A DNA stretch of 5,243 bases from Bordetella parapertussis. GTDB taxonomy: Bacteria; Pseudomonadota; Gammaproteobacteria; Burkholderiales; Burkholderiaceae_C. Both the position numbers and the translations under genes were made by a program. The notes under the pieces were generated by a model. It was not told where the DNA came from, made no database searches, and was given only the letters and a program-made list of their open reading frames with translations. Shown one piece after another: positions 1 through 5,243 of this stretch (position 1 is the stretch's first letter; each line of letters begins with the position of its first letter). The stretch spans positions 1 to 5,243 of the forward strand of contig CAMBXY010000110.1 in assembly GCA_945871945.1 (NCBI GenBank). Direction: 5' to 3'.

Positions 1-3000
1 CGGGCTGCAAAGAGGCCAAGTAAACCGCCATGGCACGTATATCGTCATCGGGCACGGCCGCCAAATTGCGCACCACCAAGCCCATGGGGCCTGCCGCAAT
101 GCCATGGTGTTCGGTGTGTCCTTGCCTTAAGTAACGAAAAAACTCTTGCTCGCTCCACGCCACGGGCGCAGGATTGAGTTGATTCAGTGCAGGCGCTTGC
201 CAGCCGTCGACCATCGCGCCTTGCATATAGGCGTCTGTGTTGCGTTCGGCACCCAGTGCATTGCGCGGTGTGTGGCATGCGCCGCAGTGTCCCAAGCCAT
301 CGACCAAATACGCACCGCGGTTCCATTGCGCGCTTTGCGTGGGCTGAGGCGCAAACTGCTGGGGCGTATGAAACAAACCATTCCACAAAGCCATCAAGGG
401 TCGCCAACCAAACCCCCATTGCATGTCTGGCTCGGGTGTGTGTGACGTCACCGCTGGCTGGGACATCAGCCATGCATACAAGGCCATCATGTCGGCGTCG
501 CTGGTTTTGGCAAACGAGGTGAAGGGAAACACCGGATAAAGCGCATGGCCATCGCGAGAAATGCCTAGTCGCATAGCGCGCTCGAAAGCTTGGTACGACC
601 AAGCGCCTAAGCCCGTCTGCACATCGGGTGTGATGTTGGTGGCATACACCGTGCCAAACGGTGTGGCCATGGCGCGACCACCGGCGTTGGGGATGCCGTC
701 TTCGGCGCTATGGCAGCCTGCGCAGTTGCCCAAAGCCGCCAACTGCTGGCCGCGTTGCAACATGTCGGCGCTGTAATTCGCGGAGTTGAAACTCACCGAG
801 GGCAAAGCGGCGCGCCAACCCACCACGGCGGCACTGAGTGCAAACACCCCCAAGGCCAGGCCCGTGGCTTGTTGCCAGCGTCTACGCCAACCCTGTTTGA
901 CGCCGGCTTGTGTGGTCTGGGTTTTAGACACCGTGTCGGCCATGGGCGTGGGCGCGGGAGAGGGTGCTGCCAAAGGATGCAAAGCCGCGCGCACCACTTC
1001 TGGCGTGAAAGGTGGGTTGCGAAAGCGTATGCCGGTGGCATCAAAAATAGCATTGGCAATAGCGGCCGTGCCGGGCACCGAAGACGACTCGCCTGCACCC
1101 AAGGGCACATCGTCGCCAGGGCGCGGCATTTGCACCACCTCAATGACGGGCACTTGGCGGAAATTCAAAACGGGATAGCTGCCCCAGTCTTGGCTGACCA
1201 CGCGCCCATCTTTGTCATCCGTCTCGACTTTTTCAAGCAAGGCGCGGCTGGTGGTTTGCAACACATTGCCATGCACTTGTTGCTCCACACCGCGTGGGTT
1301 GATCACCAAGCCGGCGTCATGCCCGACCACCACCCGCTTGACATGCACTTCGCCGGTTTTTTGATGCACTTCGACATCGGCCACCCATGCCGACCAAGCC
1401 GCACCAAAGCCCGGCCACTGGCTGTGCACATAGCGGGCATAGGCTACGCCCTGCCCTTGCAACCAGTCTCCCAGCACGGGCTGTTGTTGGGGCTGTTGAT
1501 GCACCCGCCAGCCCGCCCGGTCGGCAGTGGCTTGAAGCAATGCTTTGGCACGCGGGTCACTGAGCATGTCCAAGCGGTATTGCAAGGGGTCGGCATTCGC
1601 AGCGACAGCCAGCTCGTCAATAAAGCTCTCGTGCGCAAATGAATTGGGCAAAGCCGACACACCCCGCAACCACGAGGCACGCAAAAGCGGCGGCATGTCA
1701 TGCACCGTGACACGCAAGTCGGCATAGTCGTATGGCGGGCGGGCTGTGCGGTCGCCCATTTCATAAGCGCGTGCTGTGGGCTCAATGGTTCGTGTCAGCA
1801 GCAAGGCCAAGGTGGGCGCGCCGTTGGAGGGGTAAGAGGTTTGAAAATCGTAACCCGCCGCTTGACCGCTGGCCGACAGCCCACCACGCACTTGCATGAG
1901 CTGTGCCGCGCCCTTGGGCTCCCATGCGTGCTCTTGCTCTCGGGAGAGTTGCACCCGCACTGGCGCACCCACAGCCTTGGACAACAAGGCAGCATCGGCG
2001 GCCACATCGTCTGCGCCGTTACGACCGTAACAACCGGCGGCCTCCATGCGCACCACTTCCACCTCGGGGTCAGCCACGCCGCACAGCAAGGCCAGATCAG
2101 CACGCAGCACATGCGGGTTTTGCGTGCCAGCCCACACCCGCAGTTGCACGGATGGCGACTGTGGGTCTGAGCCTTGTAGCCACCAAGCCACCGCACACGA
2201 GGGGCCAATGGAAGCATGCATTTGGTAGGGCCACACATACTCGCGCTGCAACAGATGGTCGGCTTGCGCAAGTGCACTATCCACATCGCCTTCGTTGACC
2301 AATTCACGCGTGCTACGGGGGTTAAGGCGTATCGCATCCGCGGTGTTTTGTACGTCGGGCATGCCAGGCCAAGGCTTCCAATGCACCCGCAATTCGCGCA
2401 TGGCCTGCTCGGCTTGCTCTTCTCGCTCGGCGACGATGCCGACAAAGTCGCGTTGCACCACCACCGAGCGAATGCCGGCGATGTGAGAGATGCTGTTTGT
2501 ATCGACTTGCGCCAAGGTGTTGCCGATAAAGTCGCCATGGTCTGCACCCGCATAGGGCGGGCGCACCACGCGCCCGTGCAACATGCCAGGCATGCGCATA
2601 TCGTGCACATAAATCAGCTCGCCAAACACCTTGGCAGCCATGTCAACACGCGGCGTGCTTTGTCCAATCGTGTGGTGTTGCTCACTGGGCTTGAGCTGGG
2701 CTTGGCTGTCCAAGCGCAACAGCACTTGCTGCTCAGACAACAAACTGGCCAAGCTGATTTCGCCACTGCGCGCTTTGAGCTGCCCGTGGTGCAAGCTCAC
2801 CTCGTCGGGCGCGCAAGCCAAGCGGTCGGCGGCTTTGGCACACAGCCAATGCCTGACTTGCGCGGCGGCTGCCCGCAAGGGCGCGGCGTGTATTTGGATC
2901 GAGGTGCTGGCAATGGTGGCGCCTTGGTTGGGCGAGAGTGCGGTGTGGCCCATCAAGAGATGCACTTGGTTCACCGACATATTCAATTCTTCAGCCACCA

Positions 3001-3235
3001 CTTGCGCCAAAGCAGTGCGCAGCCCCGTACCCATATCCACATGGCCATGCAAAGCGGTGACACTGGCGTCGTCCCACACGGCCAGCACACACTCATCGCC
3101 TTCGCTGGCAAGGCTGGCCACAAAACTGGGTTGCCCGGCTACCGGTGCAGGTTGCGCCAAGGGCGCGCGCAAGACCAGCAACACACCACGGGCGTTGAAA
3201 AAATCACTGCGTTGACGCACCCACTTGGCTCGCAT
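1..3235 (-). CDS. nicB: Nicotinate dehydrogenase large subunit: molybdopterin domains fused to membrane anchor and c-type cytochromes (NicB-like), C-terminus cut off
   Basis: The frame is open without stop or shift from ATG 3235 to the left edge: 1078 residues, with the C-terminus missing. Predicted role: hydroxylation of nicotinate to 6-hydroxynicotinate with cytochrome as electron acceptor (EC 1.17.2.1). Molybdopterin-domain motifs are GHVDMGTGLRTALAQ (64-78), PNQGATIASTSIQ (102-114), a hammerhead domain from about 198, MHASIGPSCAVA (339-350), AAGCYGRNGADDVAADA (399-415), SWLRGVSALPNSFAHE (521-536) and GAGESS, in which Glu716 matches the catalytic glutamate of the xanthine oxidase family. 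A basic stretch (KQGWRRRW, 780-787) and one membrane segment (790-807) follow, then two heme c sites, CAGCH (838-842) and CGACH (984-988). P. putida NicB is about 1187 residues and has, as I recall, three cytochrome domains, so about 110 residues and perhaps a third heme should lie beyond the window. There is no FAD subunit. The substrate could be another N-heteroaromatic; nicotinate is favoured by the adjacent nicotinamidase. Confidence 0.88.
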   Translation of the reverse strand, partial: MRAKWVRQRSDFFNARGVLLVLRAPLAQPAPVAGQPSFVASLASEGDECVLAVWDDASVTALHGHVDMGTGLRTALAQVVAEELNMSVNQVHLLMGHTALSPNQGATIASTSIQIHAAPLRAAAAQVRHWLCAKAADRLACAPDEVSLHHGQLKARSGEISLASLLSEQQVLLRLDSQAQLKPSEQHHTIGQSTPRVDMAAKVFGELIYVHDMRMPGMLHGRVVRPPYAGADHGDFIGNTLAQVDTNSISHIAGIRSVVVQRDFVGIVAEREEQAEQAMRELRVHWKPWPGMPDVQNTADAIRLNPRSTRELVNEGDVDSALAQADHLLQREYVWPYQMHASIGPSCAVAWWLQGSDPQSPSVQLRVWAGTQNPHVLRADLALLCGVADPEVEVVRMEAAGCYGRNGADDVAADAALLSKAVGAPVRVQLSREQEHAWEPKGAAQLMQVRGGLSASGQAAGYDFQTSYPSNGAPTLALLLTRTIEPTARAYEMGDRTARPPYDYADLRVTVHDMPPLLRASWLRGVSALPNSFAHESFIDELAVAANADPLQYRLDMLSDPRAKALLQATADRAGWRVHQQPQQQPVLGDWLQGQGVAYARYVHSQWPGFGAAWSAWVADVEVHQKTGEVHVKRVVVGHDAGLVINPRGVEQQVHGNVLQTTSRALLEKVETDDKDGRVVSQDWGSYPVLNFRQVPVIEVVQMPRPGDDVPLGAGESSSVPGTAAIANAIFDATGIRFRNPPFTPEVVRAALHPLAAPSPAPTPMADTVSKTQTTQAGVKQGWRRRWQQATGLALGVFALSAAVVGWRAALPSVSFNSANYSADMLQRGQQLAALGNCAGCHSAEDGIPNAGGRAMATPFGTVYATNITPDVQTGLGAWSYQAFERAMRLGISRDGHALYPVFPFTSFAKTSDADMMALYAWLMSQPAVTSHTPEPDMQWGFGWRPLMALWNGLFHTPQQFAPQPTQSAQWNRGAYLVDGLGHCGACHTPRNALGAERNTDAYMQGAMVDGWQAPALNQLNPAPVAWSEQEFFRYLRQGHTEHHGIAAGPMGLVVRNLAAVPDDDIRAMAVYLASLQP
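272..286 (-). other. Second heme c attachment motif of NicB (CGACH)
   Basis: Codons for residues 984-988 read C-G-A-C-H in the context GHCGACHTPRN. The domain runs from about 970 to 1075, and Met1051 in AAGPM is the likely sixth iron ligand. Confidence 0.9.
710..724 (-). other. First heme c attachment motif of NicB (CAGCH)
   Basis: Codons for residues 838-842 read C-A-G-C-H, inside a cytochrome domain of about residues 822-920 with the typical ATPFGTVYATNITPD segment after it. Cys838 and Cys841 would bind the heme and His842 its iron. Confidence 0.9.
815..868 (-). other. Single membrane segment linking the molybdenum and cytochrome parts of NicB
   Basis: Residues 790-807 (ATGLALGVFALSAAVVGW) are hydrophobic and directly follow the basic stretch KQGWRRRW. 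By the positive-inside rule the molybdenum domain stays in the cytoplasm and the cytochromes face the periplasm, where heme c is attached. The topology is inferred. Confidence 0.7.
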
Positions 3236-3237
3236 CA
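3233..3237 (-). other. TGATG stop-start overlap between nicA and nicB
   Basis: The TGA of the [2Fe-2S] subunit (3237-3235) shares its last base with the ATG of the large subunit (3235-3233). The overlap implies translational coupling and fits two subunits needed in equal amounts. It also supports this ATG as the start of the large subunit. Confidence 0.85.
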
Positions 3238-3744
3238 GACAGGCTCTTGGGTGATAGTGTTAGCCATCAAGGCCGCCGCCCGATGAACCGCCGCGATGAT
3301 TTCCACATGGGTGCCGCAGCGACACAAATTGCCCGACAAAGCGGCTTTGATTTGTGCGTCCGTGGGATGCGGTTCACGCGCTAGCAAAGCGGTTGCCATC
3401 ATCAACATGCCATTCAAACAATAACCACACTGCGCGGCTTGGGTGTCTATAAAAGCTTGTTGCACCGCATGCGGTTGGCTGGCGTTTCCCAAGCCCTCTA
3501 GCGTGGTGATGGCGCGGTCTTGTATTTCCACAGCAGGTATGACGCAGGACCGCGCAGGCACACCATCTACCAAGACAGTACACGCCCCGCACTCACCCAA
3601 ACCGCAACCGAACTTGGGGCCGTTAAGGCCCAAATCGTTGCGCAAATAATGCAACAGCGTGGTGTGACGGGTGAGTTCAGCCGAGCGGGTTAGACGGTTG
3701 ACCTGCAACTGCACAGGGTGAAGACGCGCGGCCACGGCTTTCAT
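3235..3744 (-). CDS. nicA: Nicotinate dehydrogenase small subunit, [2Fe-2S] protein (NicA-like)
   Basis: Complete 169-residue iron-sulfur subunit of a xanthine-oxidase-family molybdenum hydroxylase. Two clusters are visible. The N-terminal plant-ferredoxin type uses Cys47, Cys52, Cys55 and Cys67 (GCGLGECGACT, then SCVIP). The C-terminal four-helix type uses Cys106, Cys109, Cys141 and Cys143 (QCGYCLNGM, then NLCRCGTH). The protein carries electrons from the molybdenum cofactor of the next gene's product towards its hemes. The segments LRNDLGLNGPKFGCGLGECG and HAVQQAFIDTQAAQCGYC closely resemble NicA of Pseudomonas putida as I recall it; isoquinoline oxidoreductase IorA is the nearest alternative. 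No clear ribosome site precedes the ATG at 3744, so the start could instead be GTG at residue 4 or 11, or translation may be coupled to the gene 13 bases upstream. Its TGA overlaps the nicB ATG. There is no signal peptide, so it is cytosolic or membrane-associated through its partner. Confidence 0.88.
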   Translation of the reverse strand: MKAVAARLHPVQLQVNRLTRSAELTRHTTLLHYLRNDLGLNGPKFGCGLGECGACTVLVDGVPARSCVIPAVEIQDRAITTLEGLGNASQPHAVQQAFIDTQAAQCGYCLNGMLMMATALLAREPHPTDAQIKAALSGNLCRCGTHVEIIAAVHRAAALMANTITQEPV

Positions 3745-3757
3745 TGTGGGCTTTGGT

Positions 3758-4399
3758 TCAGGGCAGCAGAAAACCGCTGGACTGCAAACGATTCACGCCT
3801 TGCGATTGCATCTGCGCCCAAGCCGCAGCCAAGGAACCATTCATGTCAATCGCACGGCAAGCGTCTTCAACCACGCTGGTATCGAAACCGGCGGTTCTTG
3901 CATCCAGCGCCGTCCAAGCCACACAAAAGTCGGTGGCCAAGCCCACCACATAGACACTGCGAATACCGCGTTGCTTTAAATACGCCTCCAAACCGGTTTG
4001 GGTTTGCCGATCGGCCTCCATGAATGCCGAATAGCTGTCGATGCCCGCGTGGAAACCTTTGCGAATGATGAGTTGCGCCGTGGGCAAATGCAGCTCGGCA
4101 TGCAGCGCGGCATCTGGCGTGCCCTGCACACAGTGGTCGGGCCACAGCACTTGGCTGCCGTAAAACATCTCGGTGGTGTCAAACGCGGCCTTGCCAGGGT
4201 GTGCGCTGGCAAACGAGGCGTGGCCTGCGGGATGCCAATCTTGGGTGACAACAATGTTGGCAAAAGCCGGGGCCAAGCGGTTGATGATGGGCACCACTTG
4301 GGCACCACCGGCCACCGCCAAATTGCCCCCATCGCAAAAACCGTTTTGCACATCGACCACGATGAGTGCGGCGTCTGGGGCGGGCGTGATAAGCGACAT
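3758..4399 (-). CDS. pncA: Nicotinamidase (PncA type, isochorismatase fold)
   Basis: Complete 213-residue cysteine hydrolase, predicted to convert nicotinamide to nicotinate and ammonia (EC 3.5.1.19) in the cytosol. The length and the whole motif order match E. coli PncA. The catalytic triad is visible: Asp16 in VVDVQNGFC, Lys114 in IRKG, and Cys159 in GLATDFCV. The metal-binding set is also present: Asp54, His56 and His60 in QDWHPAGHASFAS, and His89 in LWPDHCVQ. The DSYSAF segment at 121-126 is another nicotinamidase signature and separates it from general isochorismatases and from maleamate amidohydrolase (NicF), a relative used later in nicotinate breakdown. The ATG at 4399 has an AAGGAG ribosome site five bases upstream. 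The gene is 17 bases after the DUF1185 stop and 13 bases before nicA, so here it probably feeds a catabolic pathway, not only NAD salvage. Function call is strong; the catabolic role is inference from context. Confidence 0.93.
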   Translation of the reverse strand: MSLITPAPDAALIVVDVQNGFCDGGNLAVAGGAQVVPIINRLAPAFANIVVTQDWHPAGHASFASAHPGKAAFDTTEMFYGSQVLWPDHCVQGTPDAALHAELHLPTAQLIIRKGFHAGIDSYSAFMEADRQTQTGLEAYLKQRGIRSVYVVGLATDFCVAWTALDARTAGFDTSVVEDACRAIDMNGSLAAAWAQMQSQGVNRLQSSGFLLP

Positions 4400-4404
4400 G
4401 GAAA

Positions 4405-4410
4405 CTCCTT
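4405..4410 (-). promoter_or_regulatory. Ribosome binding site of the nicotinamidase gene
   Basis: AAGGAG on the minus strand, five bases before the ATG at 4399, in the 17-base gap after the DUF1185 stop. It is a strong site that fixes the start of this gene. Confidence 0.75.
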
Positions 4411-4416
4411 GAAAAA

Positions 4417-5001
4417 TTAACGCAAACCGTCTTGGCCGACGATCTCTCGCACTTGCAAGCCGCCTGTACGCGGCAGTGGGCGACCGCTGTCAGTGACCAC
4501 CACAGCCACCACGATCTCGTTGGCGCGGGGGGCGTCCGACACCCGCGCTTCCATGGCATCGAAATGGCTGCGCACAAAGGCGGCGTCTTTATGGCCTAAA
4601 GGCACATCAATCGCGGTTCCCAGCGTACCTTGTTTTTTGGCTGAGGGCACCAAGGCTGCGCCCTTGCTGACCGCTTTGCGCAAAGGCGCGCCGAGTTTGG
4701 GGTGAAGAATGGCAGCAGCATGTTCCAACTCACCGGCCTCGCCCACTATCGCGGCTTTGCCGTAGCTCTGCGCCTCTTCGGGCTTGATGCCCAAAGCTTT
4801 GACGCAACGCTCCCCCAGCAACCCACCCAACTCTTCGCCGATATCCATCAGTATGTCTAGGTTGTCGCTGAACTTGCCTGCATAGGGGTTGGCAATCACC
4901 GCCATGGCCAAGGCACGACGCGTAGGCGGGTTCACGGCCTGCCCAGCCTCTTGCAGCACTTCATCCACCTGCACAATGATTTTGCGTATCTGTGATTTCA
5001 T
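4417..5001 (-). CDS. DUF1185 / amino acid synthesis family protein, complete downstream copy
   Basis: Complete gene of 194 residues. The start at ATG 5001 (MKSQIRKIIVQVDEVL) is chosen because a GGGAG ribosome site lies six bases upstream and because the N-terminus then fits the family. The frame stays open to an ATG at 5037, but that start would add 12 residues and overlap the end of the preceding gene. Visible features are the N-terminal RKI-VQVDEVL segment, an NP-AGKF motif at about residues 38-44, the IGEELG segment at 54-59, a GKAAIVGEAGELEHAAA segment at 81-97, KKQG at 122-125, and VRSHFDAME at 143-151. Length and motifs match DUF1185 (PF06684), a chorismate-mutase-like fold of unproved activity. 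No signal peptide or membrane segment is seen, so it should be cytosolic. It sits between its own paralogue and the nicotinamidase gene, 17 bases from each. By inference it serves nicotinate catabolism, but its reaction is unknown. Confidence 0.85.
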   Translation of the reverse strand: MKSQIRKIIVQVDEVLQEAGQAVNPPTRRALAMAVIANPYAGKFSDNLDILMDIGEELGGLLGERCVKALGIKPEEAQSYGKAAIVGEAGELEHAAAILHPKLGAPLRKAVSKGAALVPSAKKQGTLGTAIDVPLGHKDAAFVRSHFDAMEARVSDAPRANEIVVAVVVTDSGRPLPRTGGLQVREIVGQDGLR

Positions 5002-5007
5002 GTCTTG

Positions 5008-5012
5008 CTCCC
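5008..5012 (-). promoter_or_regulatory. Ribosome binding site deciding the DUF1185 start
   Basis: The minus strand reads GGGAG followed by six bases (CAAGAC) and ATG at 5001. This supports the start at 5001 over the in-frame ATG at 5037. The site lies in the 17-base gap after the stop of the upstream paralogue. Confidence 0.7.
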
Positions 5013-5018
5013 GCGTGG

Positions 5019-5243
5019 TTAACGCAACCCATTCCATTGACTGATGTCTTGCGCGGCCAAACCGCCCACACGCGCATGCACACGCGCGCCTGTGCTCATG
5101 GCCAAGATGACGATGATTTCATCGCTGCGCGGCGCACCGGGCACGCGCACCTCGATGGCGTCGAAATGGCTGCGCACATAGCTGGCGTTGATGTGTGTCA
5201 GCGGCACATCCAGCGCCGCGCTTGGGGGACCTACTTTTTTGGT
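5019..5243 (-). CDS. DUF1185 / amino acid synthesis family protein, upstream copy (3' end only)
   Basis: Partial gene: the reading frame is open to the right edge of the window, so only the last 74 residues and the TAA stop (5021-5019) are visible. It aligns without gaps to the last 74 residues of the next gene, with 35 identities by hand count, including the block VRSHFDA-E-RV-APR, the GGL and the terminal GLR. It is therefore a paralogue of that gene in the DUF1185 family (Pfam PF06684). Structures of this family show a variant of the chorismate-mutase-like fold, and a role in amino-acid metabolism has been suggested, but I know of no established reaction. A GTG at 5207 could be mistaken for a start, but homology continues upstream of it (a KK-G segment and a DVPL motif matching the paralogue), so the real start is outside the window. 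It lies 17 bases ahead of the paralogue in the same direction. Family call fairly sure; function unknown. Confidence 0.8.
   Translation of the reverse strand, partial: TKKVGPPSAALDVPLTHINASYVRSHFDAIEVRVPGAPRSDEIIVILAMSTGARVHARVGGLAAQDISQWNGLR

Noticed and set aside
45..602. Minus-strand open frame of 185 codons near the left edge
   Set aside because: It is in a different frame from nicB, and the nicB frame through the same bases encodes clear cytochrome c sequence, including CGACH and DDDIRAMAVYLASL.
710..1642. Plus-strand open frame of 310 codons opposite the middle of nicB
   Set aside because: Also in codon register with nicB, and its translation is rich in His, Gln and Arg with no recognisable pattern. 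The minus strand here encodes the GAGESS active-site motif, the membrane segment and the first heme site.
1..3235. Possible frameshift or broken large subunit
   Set aside because: I translated the frame codon by codon from 3235 to 2 and found no stop and no loss of family motifs. The gene is cut only by the window edge.
2216..3286. Plus-strand open frame of 356 codons opposite nicB
   Set aside because: It is exactly in codon register with nicB on the other strand, so it stays open simply because nicB rarely uses TCA, CTA and TTA codons there. The translation shows no domain or motif, while the nicB frame carries continuous family motifs over the same bases.
3998..4420. Plus-strand open frame of 140 codons opposite pncA
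   Set aside because: Its translation matches no family I recognise and it lies wholly within a nicotinamidase gene with all its catalytic residues; it is an antisense shadow.
4559..5178. 18-base direct repeat (4559-4576 and 5161-5178) as a mobile or attachment site
   Set aside because: The identical bases encode the conserved VRSHFD core at matching positions of two paralogous genes, so gene duplication explains them.
5019..5207. A separate 62-residue gene starting at GTG 5207
   Set aside because: Homology to the DUF1185 paralogue continues upstream of this GTG in the same frame to the window edge, so this is an internal codon of a longer gene.

Overview
The window is one tightly packed block of genes, all on the minus strand and transcribed from right to left. 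It reads as an interior piece of a catabolic operon for nicotinamide/nicotinate (vitamin B3) in a Gram-negative bacterium. The base composition (clearly above 50% GC, with frequent CAA/TTG next to GC-rich codons), the gene types and the membrane-cytochrome form of the enzyme suggest a betaproteobacterium, perhaps a Comamonadaceae-like Burkholderiales. That assignment is an impression from composition, not a proof.

Layout in transcription order. (1) 5243-5019: the 3' end of a DUF1185 ('amino acid synthesis family', Pfam PF06684) gene, cut by the window edge. (2) 5001-4417: a complete second DUF1185 gene, a diverged tandem paralogue of the first. (3) 4399-3758: a complete nicotinamidase of the PncA type. 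(4) 3744-3235: a complete [2Fe-2S] small subunit of a molybdenum hydroxylase, NicA-like. (5) 3235 to beyond position 1: a very long molybdopterin-binding subunit fused through one membrane segment to c-type cytochrome domains, NicB-like. Its first 1078 residues are visible and intact, and the C-terminus lies outside the window. Gene spacings are 17, 17 and 13 bases, and the last pair overlap by one base (TGATG), so a single transcript is very likely.

How they fit together. PncA would deamidate nicotinamide to nicotinate and ammonia. NicAB would hydroxylate nicotinate at C6 to 6-hydroxynicotinate, passing electrons from the molybdenum site through two [2Fe-2S] clusters to hemes on the periplasmic side, not to FAD/NAD. 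The two DUF1185 proteins have no settled function that I know of; sharing an operon with these enzymes links them to pyridine-ring catabolism by inference only. The later known steps (6-hydroxynicotinate monooxygenase, ring cleavage, deamidation) and any regulator are not in the window.

There is no stretch of 300 bases without a gene. I saw no tRNA, rRNA, CRISPR array, insertion sequence, attachment site, riboswitch, promoter or rho-independent terminator. The operon promoter must lie to the right of the window, and any terminator to the left.
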